Assembly: GCF_030272615.1 (NCBI RefSeq)
Contig: NC_081415.1
Location: 267,641,425 to 267,705,424, forward strand
Reading direction: 5' to 3'
Length of the DNA: 64,000 nucleotides
Origin: Cryptomeria japonica
Lineage: Eukaryota > Streptophyta > Pinopsida > Cupressales > Cupressaceae
The position numbers and the translations under genes are program-made. Positions 11,890 through 23,839 of this stretch are shown here, piece by piece. The notes under the pieces were generated by a model that was not told the DNA's origin, searched no databases, and saw only the letters and a list, made by a program, of their open reading frames with translations. Every line of letters begins with the position of its first letter. Within the stretch, counting starts at the first letter, position 1.

Positions 11890-12096
11890 CTTACTTGGAG
11901 TACCTAGGGTTTTATGGTAAAAAATGTCTTATCAAAATGACGTCAGCCAAAACTTTACTATTTTGCATACGCATTTTTTCAGAACATACATCAACATCAA
12001 TACCGACACCAGCTTGTGTTGCCACAAGAATTCCCTTCTCACAGGGGGGACAAATAGATTTTTTATTGTATTTCCCCCTGAACACTTACTTCCAGG

Positions 12097-13117
12097 TCAA
12101 TTTTTGGAGGAAGAAGCACCCACGCCGGATTCGGGTGTAGAGGACTCAATAGATTCCTTCATTTTCCATACCATAACATTATGTTTAGGTTTATTTAGCA
12201 AAGCCTTCTCATTCCTGCAATTGTTAGCAAAATGTCCATATGTGTTGCAATTATAGCACTTTACCTTCTTTTGTCCCGAATTCACTAAATTTCCTTTGAG
12301 TCTGCATTGATTAGCTTTATGACCAAACTTATGACATGTTTGACAATGACCTTGAAAAAACACATTCACTTGTGATCCATTCATTCCATTCACAAATGAT
12401 ATATAGCTTTTGTTATTATCTTGACTACTGTAGTTGTTAGCCTCGTGTTCAAAATTTCCACATCTAAAGCATTGAATATTCTAATTCACATTTCTTCTAT
12501 AATCTATAGCTTTATGTCTAAAATAATTGCACTAAAAATAATAGCCATTAAATGATGAATACCTTTGAGCATTAGGTTGCCGAACTAGAGGTCTGTGTGT
12601 AGTAGGTTTGAGATTTGGAGCTTGTTTATGTACTTAGATTATTTTCAATCTCCATCTTTTCTTTCCCTTTACCTTTATATTTTGAACAATCACTGATGAA
12701 TCCTAATCCTTCCTTATCCTTGCGTGCTTTCTGCATTGATAATAGTTGATCCAATAATGCATTGCTTTTCCTAACTTTAGTTTCTGATTTCAGCTTCAAC
12801 AATTCTTGATCTAATTTCCTATTTTCTTCAAATTTTAGATTAACTATATTCTTCAAGATTTCTTCCACTTTCGTGCTTTCTTATATCTACAATTTTAGAT
12901 TCATAATAGTTTCATTTGCTTGCTTCAATTCCTTGCTAACTTCCCTATTCCTTTCTTTGAACTTTCAGATTGATCTCTCAGCTTCTGCACATATTCATTC
13001 GCTACCTTCACATTCTCTTTCAATTCTTCATTCTCAAAACACACTTTCAAAATGTTCAAGGGTTGTCTTCAGTTCTTCATCCACTTGATATTCTCCATCC
13101 ATTTCCATAGGAGCCAT
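12097..13117 (-). pseudogene. gag-like protein with CCHC zinc knuckles, copy 2 (broken)
   Basis: Minus-strand gag remnant; start taken at 13117 (MAPMEMDGEY), the first ATG after the primer site. A Lys/Glu-rich coiled coil follows (12626-13080). Then come two damaged knuckles (FQCNYFRHKAIDY near 12520; CFRCGNFEHEANNY near 12430-12470) and two intact ones, CQTCHKFGHKANQC (about 12305-12350) and CYNCNTYGHFANNC (about 12210-12260). The frame ends near 12097 after a Ser-rich tail. Stops and shifts occur in the coiled-coil part. Four knuckles in tandem is more than the single knuckle usual in copia gag. RNA-binding function is inferred from the motif only. Confidence 0.75.
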
Positions 13118-13169
13118 CTATTCAAATCAAGATCTCCCTCAAGCAGTTAAGCTAACAACAAGGGACCAA

Positions 13170-13183
13170 GATCTGATAACCAA
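13170..13183 (-). other. primer-binding site of copy 2 (degenerate)
   Basis: The minus strand reads TTGGTTATCAGATC, a mutated initiator tRNA-Met site with one inserted base. The leader that follows (CTTGGTCCC) is shared with copy 1. Confidence 0.65.
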
Positions 13184-13187
13184 TTCT

Positions 13188-13586
13188 TGTACATAGCAAA
13201 ATACTAAGAGGAGGGGTGAGTTGGTATTCTACTCAAATTCTAAAATAGAAATATATAATATATTGATCTTTGCTTAATCATAATTATCCTTGAAAAAACA
13301 TAAATGAATTTCATAACATCGCCAAAAAATTGACACCAAATATTTTTATACGTGGAAAACACAATAAGGGAAAAACCACAAAGAGGGTTAACTCTCAAGA
13401 TAATATAACTAGTTATATGTGATCACAAAAAAGGCTCATTATTGGAGGGCTCATTTCCCGGAGAGCTCATTGCTCAGATACAATCGACTTACCGCTGAAA
13501 AGGCTTACTACCAAAAGGAGTGAATTGAGGAAATTGCATCTACACATGCATGAAATTAGTTCTAGTTAAAACTCTAACAATATACT
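13188..13586 (-). repeat. 5' LTR of copy 2, first part
   Basis: Begins on the plus strand TGTACATAGC and carries the lineage marks: GAGGAGGGGTGAGTTGGTATTC near 13209, and the block with TGGAAAACAC then GGGAAAAACCAC near 13353-13380. It aligns with 3810-4215 of copy 1, then is interrupted at 13586. Confidence 0.7.
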
Positions 13587-15089
13587 TGTAGACACCTAAC
13601 TCTGTACACTTAATTAAATGAATTTTATTTTTTCTATTATCATTTATCCACCTATTAATTAAATTAAGGTTTAATTAATATCCCCTTTTCATCTATCCGA
13701 CCATTAATCAAATTCAACATTTGATTAATTCCCCTTTCTTATATTAATTAAATAAATTCAATTTATTTGATTAAATCCTCTTTCTACAATAAATTAAATT
13801 TATATTTAATTAAAATCCTTTCTTGCATATAAATAAATCAATATTTATTTATACCCCCCACCCCACTTGCATTTTCCTACAAATGCAAGTTGCATCCATT
13901 TTTAGTTGAAATAAAATATTTTATTTTAATTAAAATCCCATTTTCTCCCACTTGTATTCTCCTACATTTCCCACTTGCATCCTAAAAAATCTTCTATAAC
14001 ATATCAAATCACACTTAACTAGCCTTATTTCTTCTAATCATGTCACATCCCTAAATTTGGGAAAGTCACTTCTTAAAATTTGGAAGAAAGTCATCTACAT
14101 GGATTTAAGACTTTATCCTTTTCAACAAGTTAACTTGTTGAGTTCCCCAAATTTGTAAGGCTCTTACAAAAGTCTTTAAGGTTATCTACCTTCAAACAAG
14201 TTAACCTCCAAAGTCTTCAATAACCATTAATGGTTAACTCAACCTCAACCCTTGGTTAGAGACTTTCTCTCTAACTTAACCCTTATCTAACCCAGGGGTC
14301 TCTTCAAGCATTCATTGCTTTGACCATGGTTATCCATTAACTCTTGCACACGATTTTATCCTTTGGGTAAAAGTATTATCCAATAACTCAACCCTAACCT
14401 TAATTCCTAAGGTAACCATCATGTCTTCTTAGGCATTTAATGCCTTTTACATCTCCTCTCAAGCCTCCTCATGGTGACACTTGCCAACCTAGGATTGTTA
14501 TGAAAATCTCACAAGGATTGAAGATCATTCAATCCTAACCCTTGTTAAGATTACTCAATCTTAACCCTCCAATTGCCCATTTCTTCTATAAATAGGCTTC
14601 ATTTCCTTCATTATTCATCAATCCAAGTCTTTATGCATCCAAACTATAGTCTCATTTCATCAAGCATTTTAGCCTCTCTTTGATAATATAATTTAGATAA
14701 CTTTAGTAGCATCATAGCATAGATTTATCATGTTAGTAATATATCATGTTAGTTTCATTTCCATGCTAGCTTAATATCATCTTATTCTCATTTTCGTGAT
14801 AATTTAGCTTCTTTCCAATATAATCATCCTTGCAACATATCATTATCTAGTTTCAAATCAAAATCATTCACTAGGATCTTAGTTTCACTTGCATTTAGAT
14901 CTTTTATCAAACTATCCCTCATTCTTTGAGTAGTCATCCTGGAGATCAAGTGCTCTTCCAAGCTGAGAGCCACCTTGATTTGAAGGATCCTTGGAGATAG
15001 AGAACAATGAGGCACTTTTAGAGTTTTGATTGATTAACAGGTTCGTTCTTATTGAATCCTCTAACATAATGTTTCATTGGTATGCTTGA
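13587..15089 (+). repeat. LTR-like segment with TATA box, parent element not seen
   Basis: Starts TGTAGACACC, a start I associate with LTRs of plant Gypsy elements (memory), and interrupts the copy 2 LTR. The first 300 bases hold several AT-rich self-complementary blocks (TTTGATTAATCAAAT-like, AATTAAATAAATTCAATTTATTT) separated by short pyrimidine runs. 14060-14560 has repeated GTTAAC / TTAACTTGTTGAG-type elements. A strong TATA box lies at 14587. No coding frame. It is cut on the right by the insertion of copy 3 at 15090, so the other end and any interior are missing. I infer a solo or truncated LTR. Confidence 0.5.
14587..14594 (+). promoter_or_regulatory. candidate TATA box
   Basis: TATAAATA in the context CTATAAATAGGC, followed about 30 bases later by CATTATTCATC, a plausible initiator. 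It fits an LTR promoter on the plus strand. No transcript evidence. Confidence 0.5.
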
Positions 15090-16255
15090 TGATGAATACT
15101 AAGAGGGGGGGGGGGTGAATTAGTATTCCAAAAAATATTGTACTTAAACACTTAAACAATCTAGCTAGCAATAAATTGGTAAAACAGTTTAACAAAGAAA
15201 CCAGTTAACACACATGCAAACCAAATAGCAAATAAGGCATTCACCCATAGAAGCACAATCACCATAACACAAGAGATTTTGACATGGAAACCCAAATGGG
15301 AAAAACCACGGTGAGATGAAACTTACAAGTAACTATCTATAGAATAGTAACTAGACCGGTTAAGGTCATACAATGTTCTTTACCAAAATAGATTCTGTTA
15401 GGAATCTCAATCTTTGTTAGGAGATAAGTCTGATTAAAGACTACCTTGTGAGAGGATTTTAGATACACAGATGTGAACCACCTTGTTAGAGGATTTACAA
15501 AGGCTTTTCTGGGCCTACTCGGTTAAGGGTTTTTGACTTGTCAAAGATGTGAGTAATCAACAAGTGAATGATCTACCAAATGGTACAGTTTGCTTGATTA
15601 GATCCATTGTAGCTCATATCTAATGCTCTTCAGCATTACTTTAGTCTTCAGTAAATCCACACTCTGTTGCCATACATAGACTTGATCTTCTTAGTTAAGA
15701 TCGTACATACAAGAGCTTCAACGAACACCCAAAACCTAACAGCTACACTCATACATACACATACAAAACCCTAGACATGATTTCCTTAAAAGGAATCTGA
15801 TTTCATGTTGGTCCAATAGGATTACATTGCAAGTTTCTAGGTTCATTGTATCTAGACACATTTGGTAACACGACACAAAATCACCGTCAAAGTGTCAGTG
15901 GATGGTAACTCATCACAAAAATATACCGGTTGGTAACTCATCATAGAGTATTACCGGTTTATACAACTTTTTCGGTTACCAGTTGGTAACTCAGAGTAAT
16001 ACTGGTTCAAACAGATTTTCGGTTGACAAAAAATGAAGACTGGGAAAAAGATAACTACCGCTTCTGGCTCCTTTGCTCTGCTCCACTTGAGATCGGTAAA
16101 CACTTTCTTCATAACATCAATAGTCTAAAGACTACAACATGATATCGGTTTGGAACAATTACCGGTTAAGCATAATTCATACATTCACAAAGTGATCTCA
16201 TAGCAAGTGTGTGTCCATCAATCACAATCACAACATAATCATCAAAATGCCAACA
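15090..16255 (-). repeat. 3' LTR of copy 3
   Basis: 1166 bp; on the element strand TGTTGGCA...ATTCATCA. Near its element-3' end is a G13 run (15104-15116 region). The U3 part holds three copies of GGTAACTCA (15904, 15932, 15985) and several ACCGGT/CCGGTT motifs, some decayed by C-to-T change, which may be regulatory repeats. It aligns end to end with 21704-22867. Confidence 0.9.
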
Positions 16256-16268
16256 ATCTCCCCCTTTG
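16256..16268 (-). other. polypurine tract of copy 3
   Basis: The minus strand reads CAAAGGGGGAGAT directly before TGTTGGCA. Identical in core to copy 4 (AAAGGGGGAGAT). Confidence 0.9.
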
Positions 16269-16489
16269 GCATTGATGGCAACACTTAGGAATTTTTTTTT
16301 TGACATCTAAGTGTTTTACAACAAAATTATGCCATAATCAAAATTACTCCCCCTAAGCATATACACTACCCCTTTTGCAGAAAATACAACGTATACTACT
16401 TCCTTATAGAGATAAACATGAAAGTATACATAGCATGCATTAAAATTCAGAATACTACTCCCCATCAAAAAAATTTAAAAATAGAATAC

Positions 16490-19400
16490 TACTCCCCCTT
16501 TGCCAATAATGACAAAGTACAGTTGAAAAACCCCTGTTCCATTAGCATAAATAACTGATTTAAAGAGTTTATGACAATGAAGAGTGAAACTTGTCAAAAA
16601 CTGATTTAAAGTCCTACATAAATGTCTTCATGGATAAAGACCATGATTCAAGCAATGAGGTAGCAACCTCATTCTCTGTTTGCATCTGATAGACATGCTC
16701 TTCCATGGCATCCAAGGTACTCATCTCTTGAGTGACCGTTAGGGCATCCAGATTTAGATAGCATTTCTGAAGAATTTGCAGTCTAGGTAGTAGGACCAGT
16801 TGAAGTTCCTACAAATTACGTGTCCTGTTGCTTATCTTTGCCTCTATTCTTCCAAACTAGAGTTGAAACCGGTGAGCGGTTTGTCCATATGTGGAGAAGG
16901 AATCATATGGCGCTTTGAAGGTGCTTATAAATGACAACATATGAGATTGCAGTTTGGCTTTCTGAGCAAGCACATCATCACATACTAGATGAGGTTGACA
17001 TATTTTACTTAGCAATAATTTGCTCTCATCCATTGCATCTCTAATGTCCTTCTATGCCTTCTGTAGATCAGATCAGAGCTTTGTTAACTTTTTCACTAAG
17101 GCAGTGTCCAGTGCCTTTTGATGCTCCTTCTTGGCATTTGCTTCTGCAACCTCTTCCAGGCTTTGCACTTGGTCTTCTACAACTGTGCATAGGAGCTTTA
17201 ATTGTGCAAGAGAAGAATTGGTACTGGGGAGGTTGGTACCAGGTATCAAACTGGTAAGAGTGTCCACCGCAGCTAGGATCACATCTTGCTCTTTCTTTCT
17301 CCTTATTGCTTCTAGGCCTTCTTGGGCAACCTTAATGCTCTGCAACAACTTTGATTCGTTTGCAAACTGGAGGTCAATGGGACTAGTAATGTCAACCGGT
17401 TTGGCTTGATGACCAGTTGCCTTTGGGGTCTCCATTTGAGTGCTCTGTGCTGCTCCCTCTTTCTCTTTAGCTTTTTTCTTGTCCTCTTCTACCTTCTTTT
17501 TCTCCTCTTCTTTCCACTTCTCTTCTTCTTCATCCTTCTTCTTTTTCTCCTTTTCTTGCTTCTTTTTCTCTTGCTCCTTTCTCTTCTCTTCTTCCTTTCT
17601 CTTCTCCTCTTCCTTTTTTTTCTTCTCTTCCTTTTTCTTCTCCTTTTCTTGTTTCGCTTCCTTCTTTTTCTTTTCTTCCTCTTGTTTCTTCTTCTCCTCT
17701 TCCTTTCTTTTCTTTTCCTCTTCTAGTTTCCTCTTCTCCTCTTCCTTTTTCTTTTCTTCCTCTTTTCTCTCCTCTTCCTTTTTTTCTTCTCTTCTTCCTT
17801 TTTCTTCTCCTCTTCCTTTTTCTTTTCTTCCTCTCTTCTCTCCTCTTCCACTTTTTTGTTCTCTTCTTCCTTTTGCTTCTTTTCCATTTCTGCCTTTTTT
17901 CTATTTTCTTCCTCCTTTTTCTTCTTCTCTTTCTCTGCCTATTTTCTCTTGTCTTCCTCCTGTTTCTCCTAACCTTCTATTTTTGTTGGTGCATCTGGAG
18001 TAACATTTTCACTGTTCAAGGCATCAACATCAATTGGGTCCAATTGAGTAATGACCATTTCTCCTTCACTATCATATACTTCATCTGGTTGAGTGATTTC
18101 TAGTTCTTGCTCAGCTTTCCTGTTGGCTTCAGCCACTTGATGCAATCTTAAAGCTGATTGAGCAAGGGAGTGGGCATCTTTGACCACTTCCAAAAATTTT
18201 CCTTCCAACAACATGAGTCTTCTTCTTCTCATGAAGAAGAGGCCCTTATATCTCTCCACCACTTCATACAGTTCTGTTTTGGGCACATTAGGAAAGTATT
18301 GTGCAAATACTTCCTCTCTTATTTCTTGTTCCTTTTCTATGGCAATGCACCACTTGTTATCTAAATAATTATACAAAGAATCAGGTGTCTTAGATTTAAT
18401 TTCTGATGGCCACCGGTCATTAATACATAAATAATTGATAACTTCCTGTTCAACTTCCTTCTTTTCATCATCATTAAAATCATCAAAGCACTCTTTCAAA
18501 TCACCAAGTACTTTTCTTTTAATATTCTTAATTATTTTTTGACAATGTGTCAAAGGTTTGTAAGAGGAAATATCAATATTTACTGGTGCAGATGTTGCCG
18601 GTTCACTCTTTGTCTTTTTCCTCGTTTGCCTAGTCTTCTTAGGCTGTTCTTCAGAGACAATGTCCTCTGAATCTGGTGTATTGCTTTTTGTCTTCCGCTT
18701 CCTCTCAAAGACTTTGGCGGGTGCCGCTTCCAGTTTCTTCTTTGTTGGTGACCGCTTGGTCACTTTGGGACTTGCTGTGATAACCGGTGCCGATGATGAA
18801 GGCACTGCCTTTCCCTTCTTTATTGAGGGTTCTTCAACTGGTGTAACCCTTTCTAAATAGGTGCTGGTTCTCTTTGCCTTTGGATCAAGGGGCAAGGTGA
18901 TTAGGGTAGGGGCATACCCATCTAGCATGTCATACATTACCTCATATCCCATCGGTTCCACTTCTTCCTGTCTTGGCTCAACCGCCTCCATTATGCACTC
19001 ATCAACTCCAATGGTGAAGCAAATGTCATCTTCATATTTCTTGACAATATCACCGGATATTCTCACCCTTTGGTTCATTTTGCATCTGAACTCATCAAAG
19101 TATTTGTTCAGCAATTCCGGTAACCGGTTCCTACTGCTTGTAGGATTTCCTTGATTTGCTTTGTCATTGTTTGGTCAGCAGACCACCGAATATCACCTAC
19201 TCTTGGAAAATAGCCTTGGAAGTAGAAGAATAACCCAACCAATAGTTGTCCAAACTTGAATCTCAAGGCATTGTCCTATTTGATTGACTTGAGGTTCAAC
19301 AGAAGTTGTCTTTGCATACAAGTGCATAGATCAAATGATGCATCTTCCTTGATCATCCTGTGGGCCGCATTTACCGCTACAACAGAGATAGAGTTGATTC

Positions 19401-19953
19401 TGCTGGCATGGAATGTCCGGTATCCTATCACCATACATGCATATTTGACTAGATCATCCTTGACGGAATTGACAGTCATTCCCCGTGAATCGCTCACTGA
19501 ACTAGTGAGCTTAGTCATTTCTATCTTGCTAATCTTTCTTAGGGCTAGCACTTCACCTACGTTGCAGAAACCAGTGATGGCATGAATTGCTTCTGGTGTA
19601 ATATCATGCATTCGCTCTAAGTACATTTTATCACCGTGTACTCTACTAAGAATAATGCAGATGTGATCATCTGAAAATTCTTCAAGGAAATAGACAGCAT
19701 TGTGAAGTTTCTTCTTTTCTAGGATGCTAAATTCTGGTTTAATCTTTTTGTCCTTCCCACAGAACAAACTCAACTGAGAATGGATCATCAGAGATCCTAG
19801 ATCTTCAATCTTACAATCAATGTAATAAAAAATGCCTTCCTCCACTATAACACTAATGGGTATTTGAGATAGGGCATTGTATTTTACCTTTCATTGAATA
19901 AAGTCTACAGAATCAACAGGTGCACTAGAACTAGCATGTGATGCAAAAGCCAT
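16490..19953 (-). pseudogene. ORF2 of unknown function, copy 3 (long open segments)
   Basis: About 1,150 codons, start at 19953 (MAFASHASSS). Segments: an N-terminal core (19276-19845 open) with ISRVHGDK-like and DITPEAIHAITGFCN motifs; a middle region open from 19114 to 17969 (381 codons) with SPTKKK-type basic clusters that could be nuclear-localisation-like, and then DDFNDDEKKEVEQE; a charged run of Lys/Glu/Arg (17455-17975); and a helical tail (17073-17435) with LQSIKVAQEGLEAIRRKKE and an ATSLLESW motif. It aligns along its length with copy 4. No catalytic motif of any pol domain. The core resembles the putative plant transposon protein domain (Transposase_32, from memory). Position after gag and before the LTR recalls the extra env-like ORF of SIRE elements, but no signal peptide or membrane segment is visible. 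Confidence 0.7.
17455..17975 (-). repeat. purine-rich low-complexity run coding Lys/Glu/Arg
   Basis: About 520 bases, almost pure C/T on the plus strand (A/G on the coding strand). In frame with ORF2 it encodes EEEKKK/EEKRK-type repeats that should form one long charged helix. Plus-strand open frames here rich in Ser, Phe and Leu are shadows. Confidence 0.85.
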
Positions 19954-20450
19954 GATAAATAGAGAATTGTGAAAAATACCTTCGTAAGTCAAAATTTAGG
20001 GCATGCAATTTAAACTTCGCTACACACTCCTTTGGTTGCTGAAATACTGCTTTGTGTTCTATATTTCACCAACAGATGTTTGCTTATGATTCTTCTTCAG
20101 GATTTTGATAGATTCTTTGAATCGCAATCCAAATCGCTTTTCTTCACTCATGAACTGATAAGTGAAGAATGACTTTTAAAAATTCTTTTAAACAAGTTCT
20201 TCACCTACCACAATAAATGCTCCACTATTAGGGCGTAAACCCTAATTTGCCTTTTACCATTTTTGGTCTTTTGCCAACTGATAGGTATCACATACCGGTT
20301 GAGGTCTTTTACCGGTGTAAATCGGGGGTTCAAGATATTTCACCATTTGCTCCCCCTAAGCTTTTATGATGCTTAGTTTGCCAGTTCAACGACTTCCACA
20401 CTAGGTGTAGAAACTAGTTCTACTTGAATCACTTCTTCTAGCTTCTTCTT

Positions 20451-21653
20451 CTAGGTTTTCTTCATATCTGCTTGAACAATTTCAACATCAATCTTTCCTC
20501 CTAGAGTGACCGATATATCATCCCATATACTCTTTCTTGTTCTGCAGAATCTTGCTGTATGACTCAGTTTGTTGCAATGATAGCAAACCATTCCAGGTGC
20601 TCTCCAAGGTCCATTATTCATGTTTCCATTCTTCCTGCTGCATGTTGCAGCAGTGTGACCATGACCATGACAAATCACACATATTTCTCTCCATCCGGTT
20701 GTCGCTTGATAGCCACTGCTACCTGATTGATGACTATAGGTATTAAACCGGTTTGGGTTCTAGTTCTCAGAGGATTCAAGAAAAACTCCTTGACTCCTTT
20801 GAGGATTACTTTAGGTATTGTGCATGACAGACCTACATTCAAATGCTCTATGCCCAAACTTGTTGCATGCATAACAATTTCCATTGAATCTATTGGGTCT
20901 AGGTTTATCATTTAGAAAATAAGGAAAATTATTGTAAGCCTTACTTCTACATACATTAGCAGTGTGTCCTTCCTTGAGACAATTAAAGCAAGCAGGTTTG
21001 AACTTTTGCTTACCTTTATCCTTTGATGCCAGTTGTTTCTTTGATGCTCCATCATTTATTCTAGAAGTCTCACCTTCCTAATAATCAGAGAAACCAAGTC
21101 CACTGGTATTCTTTATTGGTTTAGCTGATTCAAGATTCTGTTCTAGCTTGATAGTGCTCTTATTGAATTTGGCAAGTATTTCCTTTGACTCAATGAGTTC
21201 TTTAGAAATAACAGCATTGGATTCCTTCAAGGTTGCATTCTCAGAAATAACCATGTTTAGTTCACCTTGGATTCCTTCCTTTTCCATTTTATTTTCAAGA
21301 AGATGAGCGGCAAGTGCACTCATTTCTTGCTTCAGCTTGTAGATCTCATGATCTTTGTCTTTTACCAGATCTTTAGCTTTCCTCCAGTTCTCAAGCGCTT
21401 GACACATCCTGATAGTTAGTCCTTCAAGTTCCCTTCTTAGGTTGGCATTGGACTCATTCAGTTTTTCAACTTCTTAAATAAGGGCTTCCATGTCTGCTTC
21501 ATCAGAAGAACTATTTTCAATTAGCTCCATCAGTTTTTCAGCATGCTCTCCTCTTTTTGCTTGAGAGGCTTTATATTTGACCTTAAGTTCATCATAGGCT
21601 TGCTTAGTCTGAGTGAGCCGATGAGTAAGTTCCCTCACAGTGTATTCCCCCAT
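20451..21653 (-). pseudogene. gag-like protein with four CCHC knuckles, copy 3
   Basis: Start at 21653 (MGEYTVRELTHRL), after the primer site and LTR; an upstream in-frame extension only translates LTR. An N-terminal coiled coil (21078-21653) is broken by one stop near 21474. Four knuckles follow in tandem: CFNCLKEGHTANVC (about 20950-20995), a degenerate one near 20830-20880, CVICHGHGHTAATC (about 20635-20680) and CYHCNKLSHTARFC (about 20545-20590). The frame ends in QADMKKT then TAG at 20451; codons beyond it stay similar to copy 4 until about 20373. RNA packaging is the family role. No protease follows. Confidence 0.75.
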
Positions 21654-21690
21654 ATCTCTTTCCAAGTTGTTAGACTTATAGAAAGGTTGG

Positions 21691-21702
21691 ATTTGATACC
21701 AA
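21691..21702 (-). other. primer-binding site of copy 3
   Basis: The minus strand reads TTGGTATCAAAT, one change from the initiator tRNA-Met site TGGTATCAGAGC. It lies one base inside the LTR, with leader CCAACC shared with copy 4. Confidence 0.85.
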
Positions 21703-21703
21703 T

Positions 21704-22867
21704 TGATGAATACTAAGAGGGGGGGGGGGGGTGAATTGGTATTCCAAAAAATATTGTACTTAAACACTTAAACAACCTAGCAGTAAACTGGTAAAATAGT
21801 TTAACAAACAAACCAATTAACACACATGCAAACCAAATAGCCAATAAGACATTCACCCATAGAAGCACAATCACCATAACACAAGAGATTTTTACGTGGA
21901 AACCCAAATGGGAAAAACCATGGTGAGATGAAACTCACAAGTAACCATTTGCAAAATAGTAACCAGACCAGTTAAGGTCATACAATGTTCTTTACCAGAA
22001 CAGATCCTGTTAGGAATCTCAATCTCTGTTAGGAGATAAGTCTGATTAAAGACTACCTTGTGAGAGGATTTTAGATCCATAGATGTGAACCACCTTGTTA
22101 GAGGATTTACAAAGGCTTTGCTGGGCCTACTCGGTTAAGGGTTTCTGACTTATTAAAGATGTGAGTAATCAACAAGTGAATGATCTAGCAAATGGTACAG
22201 TCTGCTTGATTAGATCCATTGTATTTCATATCTAATGCTCTTCAACATTACTTCAGTCTTCAGTAAATCCACACTCTGTTGCAGTACATAGACTTGATCT
22301 TCTCAGTTAAGATCGTACATACAAGAGCTTCAACGAACACCTAAAACCTAACAACTACACTCATACATACACATACAAAACCCTAGACATGATGTCCTTA
22401 AAAGGAATTTGATTTCATGTCGGTCCAATAGGATTACATTGCAAGTTCCTAGGTTCATTGTATCTAGACACATTTGGTAACATGACACAAAATCACCATC
22501 AAAGTGTCAGTGGATGGTAACTCATCACAAAAATATACCGGTTAGTAACTCATCACAGAGTATTACTGGTTTATACAACTTTTTTGGTTACCAGTTGGTA
22601 ACTCAGAGTAATACTGGTTCAAACAGATTTCTGATTAACAAAAATTGAAGATTGGGAAAAAGATAACTACTGCTTCTGGCTCCTTTGCTCCGCTCTGCTT
22701 GAGATCGGTAAACACTTTCTTCATAACATCAATAGTCTAAAGACTACAACATGATACCAGTTTGGAACAATTACTAGTTGAGCATAATTCATACATTCAT
22801 AAAGTGATCTCATAGCAAAATTGTGTCCATCAATGACAATCACAACATAATCATCAAAATGCCAATA
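21704..22867 (-). repeat. 5' LTR of copy 3
   Basis: 1164 bp. The inner end is ATTCATCA next to the primer site; the outer end reads TATTGGCA in place of TGTTGGCA. Many differences from 15090-16255 are C/T or G/A, for example ACCGGTT to ACCAGTT, as expected after cytosine methylation. Confidence 0.9.
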
Positions 22868-23834
22868 GATGTGCTCACCTTCGTTTTGCAGGTTCCATTC
22901 TTTCTACCGTACAATACTAATTGCTTGTAGTAGATCTAGATAAGAACCTTTGAAAAACCAACTTATTTCAATGTACTTACTTCTTGTAGTAGATCCGGTT
23001 AAGAACCTCTACAAAATACTTCACCAACTCACTGCACCAATTTTCTCATACCGAAACAACTCTCTGATTTTGTCTATTACCACATTTATCCTTCGCTCAT
23101 GCTCACTTTCCCTTTTGCAATATGCTCTATCATATTATTCCACACTTATATGCACAACCTAAAAAGATCTTTTATATATATATATATATATATCAATTTG
23201 GAAATATACATCAAGTGGGCCTTTGAGATACTTTTTCAAAAGATAATTTTAATAATTAGGATATATGCTACAATCACCAGAGCAAAATACCAATATAAGT
23301 CTTCAAAATTGGCCAATCTAAAAATGAACACACCCTCGAAGTACCAAAACAACATGCTACTAGAATACAATAATTATCAGAGCAAAAAATAGAACAACTG
23401 AATCATAGCTAAGATAAAAGTTATGGGGTGCAATAATCATGATCTAGGTCAACATTACAAGATTCAAGATGTGAAAACCAAACCACCAAATGAATGTTAC
23501 CAATAATCAAAGAAACTGGAGCACAAGAATTTTGTTATCACAACTTTTTTAAATATACAACTAAAGCATGAAATCTAGAGAATAGCTTCCGGAGCACAAG
23601 ACAAAATATCACAACAAAAACCAAAAATTCTCACATCCATACGCTTATGTCATCATGATTCTAGAGCAATAATCATATCAAAAACTATACGACAACAACA
23701 ACAACAACGATATGTAATTTGTAACATACATACCAATCTGCAACTCAACATATACAACATCTCGCATATCAATCCGAACCAATCTGGATCACCAAATTTG
23801 ACATCAATGACAACTCAAATAAGTAATTCTAATA
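22868..23834 (-). repeat. 5' LTR of copy 2, second part
   Basis: Resumes the LTR broken at 13586. It matches copy 1 at GATCTGGTTAGAGA-like and CTTCACCAACTCACTGCACC positions (compare 4255-4310), has a short TA run at 23173-23195 where copy 1 has its long one, and ends in TTTGACATCAATGACAA then TAATA near 23834 (compare 376-412). Confidence 0.6.
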
Positions 23835-23839
23835 GAAGC

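Larger units (their letters stand above)
9896..13586 (-). mobile_element. pol-less LTR retrotransposon, copy 2 (main part)
   Basis: Minus-strand element of the same family as 1-5028. From the right: LTR start (13188-13586, continued at 22868-23834), primer site (13170-13183), gag pseudogene (12097-13117), ORF2 pseudogene (9896-11564). The left end, where a 3' LTR should be, is not seen: homology simply stops near 9896. A TRIM element (11565-11889) sits between gag and ORF2. A 9.3-kb block is inserted in the LTR at 13587. Confidence 0.75.
15090..22867 (-). mobile_element. pol-less LTR retrotransposon, copy 3 (nearly complete)
   Basis: 7.8-kb minus-strand element with both LTRs (15090-16255, 21704-22867), primer site (21691-21702), gag pseudogene (20451-21653), ORF2 (16490-19953) and polypurine tract (16256-16268). 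Reading all frames of the 5.4-kb interior, I find no protease, integrase, reverse transcriptase or RNase H motif, so it is non-autonomous. The flanks do not show a target duplication: CTTGA on the left against GATGT on the right, and the right terminus reads TGCCAATA rather than TGCCAACA. The LTRs agree at roughly the mid-90s percent by eye, so it looks younger than copy 4. Confidence 0.9.

Noticed and set aside
17406-18003. Plus-strand frames rich in Ser, Phe and Leu
   Set aside because: Antisense of the Lys/Glu-coding purine run of ORF2 copy 3; no independent start context or motif.
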